The position numbers were made by a program, and so were the translations under genes. 64,000 nucleotides of DNA, from contig JAXMGR010000014.1 in assembly GCA_046352935.1 (NCBI GenBank), positions 47,265 through 111,264 on the forward strand, given 5' to 3'. This DNA is from CAYWMY01 sp046352935. Lineage in GTDB: Bacteria; Pseudomonadota; Gammaproteobacteria; Steroidobacterales; Steroidobacteraceae. The notes below the pieces were generated by a model. That model made no database searches. It saw only the letters and a list, made by a program, of their open reading frames with translations, and was not told where the DNA came from. Every line of letters starts with the position of its first letter. The first letter of the stretch is position 1. Of the stretch, positions 33,093 to 42,123 are shown one piece after another.

Positions 33093-34124
33093 ATGCGAAA
33101 GTCGCCAGTGCCCGCAGGCGCTGCCCGTGGAGGCCCGCCGACAGGTCGATCGGTACTCGAGTGCATCGACGAGGTCGCGCGCGCGTTCGCGCGCGCCCTG
33201 CTCGCCTATGGCCACGGCACGGACAATCCGGATGACGAAGCTGCGGCGCTCGTGCTGTTCGCGCTGGGCATCGACCATTCCTCCCTGCCGGGCGCGTATG
33301 CCCGCGCGGTTCCCGCGGCGGGCCGCGCCCGGATCGGCCGGCTCGTGTCGCGGCGCATCCGCGAGCGTCTTCCCCTCGCGTACCTGACCGGGCGCACCTG
33401 GTTCGCCGGGCTCGAGATGCGCGTGACACCGGACGTGCTCGTGCCGCGTTCCCCGATCGCGGAACTGTGCGAGACGGGCTTCTCGCCGTGGATCGACACG
33501 CGAACCGTTCGCGCCGTGCTCGACATCGGCACGGGATCGGGATGCATTGCGATCGCCTGTGCCCGGGCATTCCCCTGCGCCCGCATCGATGCCGCGGATG
33601 TCTCGCCGCGCGCACTCGCGGTGGCGGCGGAGAACGTGCGCCTGCATCGGTTGCGCACCCGCGTCCGCACGGTTCGCTCCGATGTGTATTCGGGCATCGA
33701 TCGGCGCCGTTACGATATCATCGTGAGCAATCCTCCCTACGTTCCGGTCCGCGAGGTTCGCGCGCTGCCGAGGGAATACCGCCACGAACCCGGCATCGGG
33801 CTCGCGGCGGGCCCGCGAGGCCTCGATGTCGTGGCACGGATTCTCGAGGGGGCGGAGGCGCATCTGCGCGGTTCCGGCATCCTGGTCGTCGAAGTCGGTG
33901 ACACGCAGCGCGAGGTGGAGCGGGTCTGGCGCGACGTGCCGTTCACGTGGCTCGAGTTCGAGCGTGGTGGTGGCGGGGTGTTCCTGCTGACCGCAGCAGA
34001 ACTCGCGGCCGGCCGGGACGCCATACGCCGTGGCGCGGCAAGGGTCACGGACCCTCGAACGGCGTCGCGCCGTGTCGCTTCGAAGGATCGTTCGGGTAAG
34101 GCGTTGCAGCGGCGGGCGGGCTGA
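33093..34124 (+). CDS. prmB: 50S ribosomal protein L3 N5-glutamine methyltransferase PrmB
   Basis: SAM-dependent methyltransferase of the HemK family that modifies a Gln of ribosomal protein L3. 343 aa. SAM site DIGTGSGCIAIACA and the family NPPY in SNPPYVPVREV, followed by EPGIGLAAGPRGLD. The prmB-aroC adjacency is the classic gammaproteobacterial context and separates it from PrmC. The stop overlaps the aroC ATG by one base (TGATG). Likely leaderless, as described for its -10 box. Confidence 0.95.
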   Translation: MRKSPVPAGAARGGPPTGRSVLECIDEVARAFARALLAYGHGTDNPDDEAAALVLFALGIDHSSLPGAYARAVPAAGRARIGRLVSRRIRERLPLAYLTGRTWFAGLEMRVTPDVLVPRSPIAELCETGFSPWIDTRTVRAVLDIGTGSGCIAIACARAFPCARIDAADVSPRALAVAAENVRLHRLRTRVRTVRSDVYSGIDRRRYDIIVSNPPYVPVREVRALPREYRHEPGIGLAAGPRGLDVVARILEGAEAHLRGSGILVVEVGDTQREVERVWRDVPFTWLEFERGGGGVFLLTAAELAAGRDAIRRGAARVTDPRTASRRVASKDRSGKALQRRAG

Positions 34125-35218
34125 TGTCAGGCAACACGATCGGCAGGCTGTTCTGTGTCTCGACTTTTGGCGAGAGCCACGGTCCGGCGCTCGGTGCCGT
34201 GATCGACGGGTGTCCGCCGGGACTGCCGTTGTCCGAGGAGGATTTCGTCCGCGACATCGACCGGCGCCGGACGGGAACGTCACAATTCACGAGTCAGCGG
34301 CGCGAGGAGGACAGGGTCGAGATCCTCTCGGGCGTGTTCGACGGGCTCACGACCGGTACGTCGATCGGTCTGCTCGTCCGCAACACGGATCAGCGGTCGC
34401 GCGACTACGAGAAGATCAAGGACCGCTTCCGGCCGGGACACGCGGACTTCACCTACCAGCAGAAATACGGCCTCCGCGATTACCGCGGCGGAGGCCGGTC
34501 CTCGGCCCGGATCACGGTCGCGACCGTGGCTGCGGGAGCCATCGCGAGGAAATATCTCCGGAGCCGGGCGGGCATCAGCGTCGACGGTTACCTGTCGCAG
34601 ATGGGTCCGATCATGCTCCAGCCGCGCGATCCCGCCGCGGCGGGCGACAACCCGTTCTTCTGCCCCGATCCGGCGCGCCTGCCGGAACTCGAAGAGTTCA
34701 TCCGCAGGCTGCGCTCCGAGGGCGATTCCACCGGAGCGCGGGTCACCGTGGTGGCGCGCGGTGTTCCGGCCGGATTCGGGGAGCCCGCGTTCGACCGCAT
34801 GGATGCGGACATCGCGCACGCCATGATGGGCATCAACGCCGTGAAGGCGGTGGAGATCGGCGACGGCGTTGCCGTTGCGGCGCAGCGAGGCAGCGAACAC
34901 CGCGACGAACTGACGCCGGCCGGGTTCGTCTCGAATCATGCCGGAGGCATGCTGGGCGGTATCACGACAGGGCAGGAAGTCGTCGTTCACATCACCTTGA
35001 AGCCGACGTCCAGCATCCAGGTCCCGGGACGCACCGTCACGACGTCGGGTGAGCCGGCCGAGGTCGTGACCACCGGCCGGCACGATCCCTGCGTGGGCCT
35101 GCGAGCGGTGCCGATCGCCGAGGCGATGCTGCTCATCGTCCTGATGGACCACTATCTTCGCCATCGCGCCCAGTGCGGCGACGTTGTGCCGGGTCCGGCC
35201 CGATCCCCGGGGGCGTGA
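34124..35218 (+). CDS. aroC: Chorismate synthase
   Basis: Last shikimate-pathway step: EPSP to chorismate with reduced FMN, which links it to the riboflavin genes in this window. 364 aa. Signatures: STFGESHGPALG at the N-terminus, DFTYQQKYGLRDYRGGGRSS, and C-terminal RHDPCVGLRAVPIAEAM. Overlaps prmB by one base at its start and the MFS gene by 4 bp at its end (GTGA). Confidence 0.97.
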   Translation: MSGNTIGRLFCVSTFGESHGPALGAVIDGCPPGLPLSEEDFVRDIDRRRTGTSQFTSQRREEDRVEILSGVFDGLTTGTSIGLLVRNTDQRSRDYEKIKDRFRPGHADFTYQQKYGLRDYRGGGRSSARITVATVAAGAIARKYLRSRAGISVDGYLSQMGPIMLQPRDPAAAGDNPFFCPDPARLPELEEFIRRLRSEGDSTGARVTVVARGVPAGFGEPAFDRMDADIAHAMMGINAVKAVEIGDGVAVAAQRGSEHRDELTPAGFVSNHAGGMLGGITTGQEVVVHITLKPTSSIQVPGRTVTTSGEPAEVVTTGRHDPCVGLRAVPIAEAMLLIVLMDHYLRHRAQCGDVVPGPARSPGA

Positions 35219-36372
35219 GCACGTCCAGGAGCGTTCTCGGCGCGGGTTACTTCTGGTACTTCGCAGCCACCGGGATCTTCCTCCCGTTCTGGCCGGTGTT
35301 CCTGCGGGGCAAGGGTTTCGGCGCCACCGAGATCGGCCTGTTCATGGCGATCTTCTATGCCGTTCGCACCGTGGGCGGTCCCGTCTACGCCTCGCTCGCG
35401 GACGTGACCGGGCGGCGCGTGGCGCTGCTTCGGTTCGCGTCGCTGGGGGCAGCGACGTGCGCCGTGGCCTTCCATTTCGCCACCGACGCATGGGCCATCG
35501 CCGTCGCGCTGGGCTGCTATGCGATGCTGTTCAACGGCATCGTGGCGCTCTACGACGCGCAGGTTCTCGACTCGCTCGGGGCCGCCGGCGCGACCTACGG
35601 TCGCCTCCGCCTCTGGGGATCGCTCGGTTTCGCGGCCGCATCCCTGGCTGCGGCGTCTCTGTTCGACCGCTACGGTACCGGCGTCCTGCCGTTCACGCTG
35701 ATGGTTCTTCTGGTGCTGACCTTGATCGTGTTCCTCCGCATCAGAGAGCCGGCTCGGGTCCTGCGGCACGCCGGCGTGAGCCTGTGGCCGAGGTTGCGCG
35801 ATCGTCGAGTGCAGGTGTTCCTCGTGATCTGCTTCCTGATGCTCGTCAGCCATGGGCCGTTCTACGGCTTCCTGTCGCTCTACCTGCTGCACTACGGCTA
35901 TTCCCGGCAGTTCATCGGCGGGATGTGGGCCTGGGGCGTCGGCTGCGAGGTGCTGGTGTTCCTCGCGGCGCCGTGGCTCATCGCGCGGTTCCGGCCCCGC
36001 ACGATCGTGCGGGTCGCGCTGGCGGCCACGGCCGTCCGCTGGCTGGCGCTGGCCCTGTGGCCCGGAGTCGCGTTCGTGGTGGTCCTGACGCAGACCCTGC
36101 ATCTTGCCAGCTTCGGGCTCTTCCACCTCTGGTCCGTGACCACCGCGCGCCGCCTGTTCCCGGCCGCGGCCGCTGCACGGGCGCAGGCGCTGCACAGCGC
36201 CGTGGGTTACGGTCTGGGTGGCGCCGTCGGATCGTTCGGCAGCGGATTCCTCTGGGATCGCTGGGGCCCACAGGCCCCTTATCTCGCTGCGGGCTTTGTC
36301 GTAATCTTCGCGCTCCTCATCGCCTCGGCCTCGACGGGACCGGATCCTGGCGACGAGACTCCGGCAACTTGA
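35215..36372 (+). CDS. MFS transporter, LacY/HcaT-like
   Basis: 385 aa with about 12 predicted membrane helices (first helix YFWYFAATGIFLPFWPVFL). Conserved features are the early GFGATEIGLFMA, PVYASLAD and GRLRLWGSLGFAAAS, as in the HcaT/YcaD-like branch related to the phenylpropionate transporter. GTG 35215 overlaps the aroC stop as GTGA. The prmB-aroC-MFS linkage is seen in other gammaproteobacteria. Substrate unknown. Confidence 0.9.
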   Translation: MSTSRSVLGAGYFWYFAATGIFLPFWPVFLRGKGFGATEIGLFMAIFYAVRTVGGPVYASLADVTGRRVALLRFASLGAATCAVAFHFATDAWAIAVALGCYAMLFNGIVALYDAQVLDSLGAAGATYGRLRLWGSLGFAAASLAAASLFDRYGTGVLPFTLMVLLVLTLIVFLRIREPARVLRHAGVSLWPRLRDRRVQVFLVICFLMLVSHGPFYGFLSLYLLHYGYSRQFIGGMWAWGVGCEVLVFLAAPWLIARFRPRTIVRVALAATAVRWLALALWPGVAFVVVLTQTLHLASFGLFHLWSVTTARRLFPAAAAARAQALHSAVGYGLGGAVGSFGSGFLWDRWGPQAPYLAAGFVVIFALLIASASTGPDPGDETPAT

Positions 36373-36391
36373 TCGGTCCTCTAAGGTAACG

Positions 36392-37420
36392 ATGATGAGC
36401 AAGCAATGGCGGGTCGCGGTGGTCGGTGCCACCGGCCTCGTGGGCGACACGATGATTCAGGTCCTGGAAGAGCGCGACTTCCCCGTGGGGACGCTCTATC
36501 CGCTGGCGAGCGCGCGCTCCGTCGGCCGCAGCGTGACGTTCCGCGGTCGCGAGTACCCGGTCGACGACCTCGCGACCTTCGATTTCTCGAAGGCGGACAT
36601 CGGCCTCTTTTCTGCCGGCAGCGAGATCTCTGCGGTGTTCGCGCCCAAGGCGGCGGCGGCGGGTTGCGTCGTCATCGACAACACATCGCAGTTCCGCTAC
36701 GACGACGACATCCCGCTGGTGGTGCCGGAGGTGAACCCGCACGCGATCGCGCAGTACAAGACGCGCGGCATCATCGCGAATCCGAACTGCTCGACCATCC
36801 AGATGGTCGTTGCGCTCAAGCCGATCTACGACGCGGTCGGAATCGAGCGCATCAACGTGGCGACGTACCAGTCCGTGTCCGGCGCCGGAAAGGAGGCCGT
36901 CGAGGAACTCGCGACCCAGACGGCCGAGCTGCTGAACGGGCGGCCCTCACCGGAGCCGCGGGTCGTCGCAAAGCGCATCGCCTTCAATTGCGTGCCCCAG
37001 ATCGACAAGTTCGAGGGCAACGGCTACACGAAGGAAGAGATGAAGATGTTCTGGGAGACGCAGAAGATCATGGAGGATGCGTCGATCCGTGTGAATGCGA
37101 CTGCGGTCCGCGTACCGGTCTTCTACGGGCACTCGGAGGCGGTCCACATCGAGACACGGCGCAAGATCACGGCGGAGGAAGCGCGTGACCTGCTTCGCAA
37201 GGCTCCCGGAGTCATCGTCGTGGACGAGCGGCGGCCGGGCGGTTATCCGACCGCCGCGACCGAGGCGGCCACGCGGGATCCGGTCTACGTCGGGCGCATT
37301 CGTGAGGATATTTCGCACGAACATGGACTCGACCTGTGGATCGTCTCCGATAACATCCGCAAGGGTGCTGCGACCAACAGCGTGCAGATCGCCGAGATTT
37401 TGGTAAATCGATACTTATAG
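36392..37420 (+). CDS. asd: Aspartate-semialdehyde dehydrogenase
   Basis: NADPH-dependent reduction of aspartyl phosphate, the branch point to lysine/diaminopimelate, threonine and methionine. 342 aa. NADP loop VVGATGLVGDTMIQVLEE, active-site Cys in NPNCSTIQM, and C-terminal DNIRKGAATNSVQIAE. TAAGG Shine-Dalgarno 5 nt before ATG 36392; the next codon is also ATG, so the start could be one codon later. First gene of an asd-fimV-truA-accD-folC-dedD-cvpA-purF region shared with Pseudomonas. Confidence 0.96.
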   Translation: MMSKQWRVAVVGATGLVGDTMIQVLEERDFPVGTLYPLASARSVGRSVTFRGREYPVDDLATFDFSKADIGLFSAGSEISAVFAPKAAAAGCVVIDNTSQFRYDDDIPLVVPEVNPHAIAQYKTRGIIANPNCSTIQMVVALKPIYDAVGIERINVATYQSVSGAGKEAVEELATQTAELLNGRPSPEPRVVAKRIAFNCVPQIDKFEGNGYTKEEMKMFWETQKIMEDASIRVNATAVRVPVFYGHSEAVHIETRRKITAEEARDLLRKAPGVIVVDERRPGGYPTAATEAATRDPVYVGRIREDISHEHGLDLWIVSDNIRKGAATNSVQIAEILVNRYL

Positions 37421-37428
37421 GCTATAGT
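37400..37428 (+). promoter_or_regulatory. Promoter upstream of fimV
   Basis: TTGGTA (-35, 4 of 6) and TATAGT (-10, 5 of 6) separated by 17 bp, overlapping the last codons and stop of asd. The predicted leader is about 88 nt. Confidence 0.65.
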
Positions 37429-37522
37429 CCCAGCGGATCAGGGACTTGTGACCCGTTTCGCATCCGAGTCTAAGCTCGCGGTCGATGCTGCGAAGGGCCG
37501 GGCCGGCCTCAGGGAGCCATTG

Positions 37523-40336
37523 ATGAGCTGGAAACTGCGTGTACTGGTGCCGGCGATTCTTGCCGCGCCTCAGGCTGCGTTTGCGCTGGGACTCGGCGAC
37601 ATCCGCCTGAACTCCGCGCTGAACGAGCCGCTGTCGGCCGAAATCGATCTGGTGGCGGTCGCCGCCGACGAGGTCGACACGGTGCGTGCGCAGCTGGCGC
37701 CGCGCGAGCTCTTCGATCGATACGGGCTCGACCGGCCCTCCTATCTGGATACCGTCAGCTTTCGCGTCGGCAAGGGGCGCGATGGCCGGAGTGTGCTGCT
37801 CGTACGGTCGGCTGCGCCCATCGGCGAGCCGTTCGTGACCTTCCTCGTGGAGCTCAACTGGCCCAGGGGAAAACTGCTCCGCGAGTACACGGTGCTGCTG
37901 GATCCACCGGTTTTCACGCCCGCCGAGCCGGCGCGGGCCGCTGCGGTCGCGACACCCCGTGTGGTGAGCCAGCCCGCGGCCGCGCGCGCGCCGGCCCCGG
38001 TTGCCGAGCCCGTGTCCGCAGAGCCGCCGGCTGCGCCCGCCGGCTCTGCGGCGCCGTCGGTCGTGCATTCGATGGAACGGCCCGATTCCTATCCCGTGCA
38101 GCGCAACGACACGCTGTACCAGATCGCCGCACAGCTCACCGGTGGGAATCGCCGGGAGACACAGCGCATGATGATCGCGCTCTTCCGTGCCAACGCTCGT
38201 GCCTTCGACGGCAATATCAACAGACTTCAGCAGGGCGCGGTCCTGCGCGTCCCGGGGCCCGATGATGTCGCCGCCATCGGCGCCGGCGAAGCCGCGCGGG
38301 AGATCTCGCGTCAGACCGCCGAGTGGCGAGGATCGGTTGCCGCCCCCGCGGAGCCCGAGACGGGCCGTCTGAAGCTCGTCACGCCACAGGAGCAGGCCGC
38401 GCCCGCGGGCGCGGCCGCCGAGGCCGCGCAGTCCGCCGCCTCCGCGCGTGTACGACAGCTCGAGCAGGAACTCGTGGAGTCCCGCCGGCTGCTGGAACTC
38501 AAGAGTGCCGAACTGGCAGCGCTGCAGCACAAGCTGTCTGGGGCGGCGGCTCCGGCGCCTGCTACAGCCGCGCCACCGCCGGCACGCGAGGCTGCGACCC
38601 CGGAAAATGCGCCGCCTGCGCCGGAGGCTGCGCCGCCGGCGGTCGAGCCCGCGGCAGCGCCACCGAAGAAGCCCCGGAAGAAGAAGTCTTCTCCCCCCAC
38701 TGCGGAAGCCGCCGAGCCCTCGCTGCTGGATCGTGTGACCGGAAACTGGCAGTACCTGGTCGGAGCCGCGGGCGTCGTGCTGGTCGGCCTGCTGGGCTTC
38801 GGGTTCCTGCGCCGTCGCCGCGAGGACGAGTTCGAAGAGCCGTTCGGGACGGCCGGTGCCGCTGCACCCGCCTATGGCGCGGCCCAGGTCCGGACCGCGG
38901 GCGCGGAGTCCCATCCATCGATCGTCGTCGAGGAGCGCGCGGCGTCCGAGCCGGTCGCCGGCGTTCGACCCGAGGATACCTTCAGTTCGGAGTCGGCGGT
39001 CAACATCGACCATTCCGATCCGCTGGCCGAGGCCGATTTCCACATGGCCTACGGCCTGCACGATCAGGCTGCCGATCTGATCAAGCTGGCGCTGGAGAAG
39101 GAGCCGAACCGGCGCGACCTCAAGAACAAGCTGCTGGAGGTGTACTTCGTCTGGGGCAACAAGGATCGCTTCCTCGAGGTGGCCCGGGATCTCCAGTCGA
39201 CGCGTCAGGATGCCGCGCCCGGTGAATGGGAGCGCATCGTGATCATGGGGCGCCAGATCGCTCCCGAGCACGCGATGTTCGCGGGCACGCTGTCCACGGC
39301 GGCGATGGGCGCGATGGACGTCAACCTCGAAGGGGGGCAGACCCGCGTCGACGTCGAATTGATGTCCCCGCCGCCGGCCGCCGCCGATGCCGATGGGGGC
39401 ATCGATCTCGACCTCGGCCAGGCGCTGGGCGAGCGGGCGTCGGAAGACGAGACGGGCCACGGTGAACTGCTCGACCTCGACGTGGGCGGTCCGGCGCCTG
39501 GCAATGCGACGGCTGAACTGCCGACGATCGAGATGCCGCGTCCTGCCGAACGCACGGCCGAGCTCCCGACGGTCGAGATGCCGGCGTCCGACGTCGCGTC
39601 GACCGCGGAGCAGCCGCAGCTGGACCGTTCCGGTGAGACCATCCGGGAGAGCTTCTCCCTGCCGGCAGCCGCCGCGATTCCCGCCGTCGATGCGACGGCG
39701 GAGCTGTCGGTCGACGACCTCGGTATCGATCTCGGCGAACTCGAGGCGCTGGGTGCGACAAATGAGGCGCAGGTCCCGGGCATCGACGACACCTCGACGA
39801 TGCTGACGCAGATCTCCGAGGCGGATGATGCGACGCGGTTCGCGCCGCACATCGAGGAGGCGCTCGGAGCCGTCGAGCAGGACTCCGGGAGGACCGAGGT
39901 GCTCCCGCAGCTTCCGGCGGGCGGAGACGTCTCGGAATTCGAGCCGACACAGGTTTCGCCCGTGGCGGACACCTCGGCCACGGAATTCACGCATGTGCTC
40001 GAGACCACCGCGGAGAAACCGACGCTCGATTTCGATCTCAGCGACTCGACGCTGGCGGAACCCATCGACATGTCGATGGCCGCGGGTCCGGATGCCGGCA
40101 GCTCCGAGAGCGGCCACACGGAGCGCATCGACATCACCGAGATGCCGCAGTTGTCGGATCTCGAACCCGTGACGCTCAGCGAGGTCGGGACCAAGCTCGA
40201 TCTCGCGCGGGCCTACATGGACATGGGCGATCCGGACGGTGCGCGCAGCATCCTGCAGGAGGTACTGTCGGAGGGCAGTGCCTCGCAGAAGCAGGAGGCG
40301 CAGCGACTGCTGGATGCTCTGCCCGGCAATGCCTGA
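37523..40336 (+). CDS. fimV: FimV-like peptidoglycan-binding polar protein
   Basis: 937 aa. Signal peptide about 1-23 (ending AAFALGLGD), periplasmic N-terminal FimV domain (LGDIRLNSALNEPLSAEIDL), LysM peptidoglycan-binding motif (about 190-250, YPVQRNDTLYQIAAQL), coiled coil (about 310-345), Pro/Ala-rich linker, one membrane helix (about 410-432), then a long acidic cytoplasmic region ending in the FimV C-terminal TPR-like domain LDLARAYMDMGDPDGARSIL. FimV organises the cell pole and promotes type IV pilus assembly and, in Pseudomonas, adenylate cyclase activation. ATG 37523 follows an AGGGAG Shine-Dalgarno and gives a proper signal peptide. Confidence 0.93.
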   Translation: MSWKLRVLVPAILAAPQAAFALGLGDIRLNSALNEPLSAEIDLVAVAADEVDTVRAQLAPRELFDRYGLDRPSYLDTVSFRVGKGRDGRSVLLVRSAAPIGEPFVTFLVELNWPRGKLLREYTVLLDPPVFTPAEPARAAAVATPRVVSQPAAARAPAPVAEPVSAEPPAAPAGSAAPSVVHSMERPDSYPVQRNDTLYQIAAQLTGGNRRETQRMMIALFRANARAFDGNINRLQQGAVLRVPGPDDVAAIGAGEAAREISRQTAEWRGSVAAPAEPETGRLKLVTPQEQAAPAGAAAEAAQSAASARVRQLEQELVESRRLLELKSAELAALQHKLSGAAAPAPATAAPPPAREAATPENAPPAPEAAPPAVEPAAAPPKKPRKKKSSPPTAEAAEPSLLDRVTGNWQYLVGAAGVVLVGLLGFGFLRRRREDEFEEPFGTAGAAAPAYGAAQVRTAGAESHPSIVVEERAASEPVAGVRPEDTFSSESAVNIDHSDPLAEADFHMAYGLHDQAADLIKLALEKEPNRRDLKNKLLEVYFVWGNKDRFLEVARDLQSTRQDAAPGEWERIVIMGRQIAPEHAMFAGTLSTAAMGAMDVNLEGGQTRVDVELMSPPPAAADADGGIDLDLGQALGERASEDETGHGELLDLDVGGPAPGNATAELPTIEMPRPAERTAELPTVEMPASDVASTAEQPQLDRSGETIRESFSLPAAAAIPAVDATAELSVDDLGIDLGELEALGATNEAQVPGIDDTSTMLTQISEADDATRFAPHIEEALGAVEQDSGRTEVLPQLPAGGDVSEFEPTQVSPVADTSATEFTHVLETTAEKPTLDFDLSDSTLAEPIDMSMAAGPDAGSSESGHTERIDITEMPQLSDLEPVTLSEVGTKLDLARAYMDMGDPDGARSILQEVLSEGSASQKQEAQRLLDALPGNA

Positions 40337-40339
40337 TAC

Positions 40340-41218
40340 GTGAGGGCACGGCTGGTACCGATCTACACCGCGGCCGGCGCCAATGGTGGCGCGCCACGGC
40401 GGATCGCGATCGGTATCGAATACGACGGCAGCGGCTTCTGCGGCTGGCAGCAGCAGCAGGCCGGGGTCCGGTCCATAGAGGCGGAGCTCGCGGCTGCGCT
40501 TTCCTATGTCGCCAATCACCCGGTGGCCGTGCATGCCGCAGGCCGCACCGATGCCGGCGTGCATGCGCTGGGGCAGGTCGCCCACTTCGACACGACATCG
40601 GAGCGTACGGGCTACGGCTGGCTGCGCGGAAGCAATGGCCGCCTGCCTCGCGACATCGCGCTCACCTGGGTTCGCACGGTCGACCCCGACTTCCATGCGC
40701 GGACCAGCGCAGTGGCCAGGACCTACGTTTACCGGATTCTGACGCGCGCGGCGCGGCCGGCTCTCGCCTTCAACCACGTCTGTTGGTGGGGCAGCCCGCT
40801 GGACACCGAGCGCATGCACGACGCGGCCCAGCAGCTCCGGGGCGAGCACGATTTCTCGGCGTTCCGCGCGTCGGAGTGCCAGTCGAAGTCCACGGTGCGT
40901 CATCTGCACCACATCGCCGTCACGCGCCAGGCGGACCTCGTGAGCATCGAGGTGACGGCGAACGCGTTCCTGCACCACATGGTCCGGAACATCGTCGGCG
41001 CACTGTTGAAGATCGGCAAGGGCGAGCGCCCGCAGCACTGGCTGGCGAGCATCCTGGCCCGGCGCGACCGCCGGCACGAGGGCATCACTGCGCCGGCGTC
41101 GGGTCTGTACCTCGCGGCGGTCCACTACTCGCCGCACTTCGGCGTCCCCGTTACGGGCCCGACCTGTTCCGATATGATCCCGGGCCCATCCATCCAGCTT
41201 TCCGGAACGGGCGCATGA
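40340..41218 (+). CDS. truA: tRNA pseudouridine(38-40) synthase TruA
   Basis: Forms pseudouridine at positions 38-40 of the tRNA anticodon stem-loop. 292 aa. Catalytic Asp in GRTDAGVHALGQV; IEYDGSGFCGWQ at the N-terminus and NAFLHHMVRNIVGALL near the C-terminus. GTG 40340 lies 3 bp after the fimV stop; no strong Shine-Dalgarno, so translation is probably coupled. The C-terminus overlaps accD by 4 bp. In Pseudomonas trpF stands between truA and accD; it is absent here. Confidence 0.95.
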   Translation: MRARLVPIYTAAGANGGAPRRIAIGIEYDGSGFCGWQQQQAGVRSIEAELAAALSYVANHPVAVHAAGRTDAGVHALGQVAHFDTTSERTGYGWLRGSNGRLPRDIALTWVRTVDPDFHARTSAVARTYVYRILTRAARPALAFNHVCWWGSPLDTERMHDAAQQLRGEHDFSAFRASECQSKSTVRHLHHIAVTRQADLVSIEVTANAFLHHMVRNIVGALLKIGKGERPQHWLASILARRDRRHEGITAPASGLYLAAVHYSPHFGVPVTGPTCSDMIPGPSIQLSGTGA

Positions 41219-42084
41219 CCTGGTTCGAGAAGATCATCCCGTCGCGCATCAAGACCGAACGCCGCACCCGTTCGGTCCCCGAAGGCCTGTGGATGAAGTG
41301 TCCGGTCTGCGACTCCGTGCTGTACCGCCCGGAAGTCGAACGGCACCTCCACGTCTGCCCCAAGTGCTCGCACCACATGCGGATCGGCGGCCGCGACCGT
41401 CTGCTCCGTTTCCTCGACCAGGGGTCCGCGAGCGAGATCGCGGTGAAGATCGCGCCCGAGGACCCGCTGCGTTTCCGGGACACCAAGCGTTACCGCGACC
41501 GCCTGGCGAGTTCCCAGAAGGACACCGGTGAGAAGGATGCGCTGGTGGTCATGACCGGCACGCTCAAGGGCCAGGAGCTCGTGACGGTCGCCTTCGAATT
41601 CGCCTTCATGGGGGGCTCGATGGGCTCCGTCGTCGGCGAGCGGTTCGCGCGTGCGGTCGAGCACTGCATCGAGTTCCGCATGCCGCTGGTCTGTTTCGCG
41701 TCCAGTGGCGGTGCACGCATGCAGGAAGGCCTGCTGTCGCTGCTCCAGATGGCGAAGACCAGTGCGGCACTCGCGCGCATGGCCAGGGAGGGACTGCCGT
41801 ACGTTTCGGTGCTGACCGATCCCACCACGGGAGGTGTCTCGGCCAGTCTGGCGATGCTCGGCGACGTCAACATCGGCGAGCCGCGCGCGCTGATCGGGTT
41901 CGCGGGCCCTCGCGTCATCCAGCAGACGGTGAGGGAAACGCTGCCAGAAGGTTTCCAGCGCAGCGAGTTCCTGCTGGATCACGGCGCGCTCGACATGATC
42001 GTGGACCGTCGGGATCTCCGTGACCGCATCGCGGTCCTGCTGCGTCTGCTGATGCGCCTGCCATCCGCGGAACCCGCGGCCTGA
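41215..42084 (+). CDS. accD: Acetyl-CoA carboxylase carboxyltransferase subunit beta
   Basis: Transfers the carboxyl group from biotin to acetyl-CoA, making malonyl-CoA for fatty-acid synthesis. 289 aa. N-terminal zinc finger CPVC...CPKC (about 28-50) and crotonase-fold core with FMGGSMGSVVGE and SSGGARMQEG. ATG overlaps the truA stop (ATGA). Linked to folC downstream, the standard accD-folC pair. Confidence 0.97.
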   Translation: MTWFEKIIPSRIKTERRTRSVPEGLWMKCPVCDSVLYRPEVERHLHVCPKCSHHMRIGGRDRLLRFLDQGSASEIAVKIAPEDPLRFRDTKRYRDRLASSQKDTGEKDALVVMTGTLKGQELVTVAFEFAFMGGSMGSVVGERFARAVEHCIEFRMPLVCFASSGGARMQEGLLSLLQMAKTSAALARMAREGLPYVSVLTDPTTGGVSASLAMLGDVNIGEPRALIGFAGPRVIQQTVRETLPEGFQRSEFLLDHGALDMIVDRRDLRDRIAVLLRLLMRLPSAEPAA

Positions 42085-42123
42085 GAATGCATCGCGCGGA
42101 TCCGGCGCGGTTCCCTGCAACCC

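Noticed and set aside
37415..41137. A 1240-codon open frame on the minus strand opposite fimV and truA
   Set aside because: It is a GC-rich antisense shadow: fimV and truA on the plus strand have recognisable domains, signal peptide and ribosome-binding sites, while the antisense product is low-complexity Arg/Gly/Val-rich with no motif.
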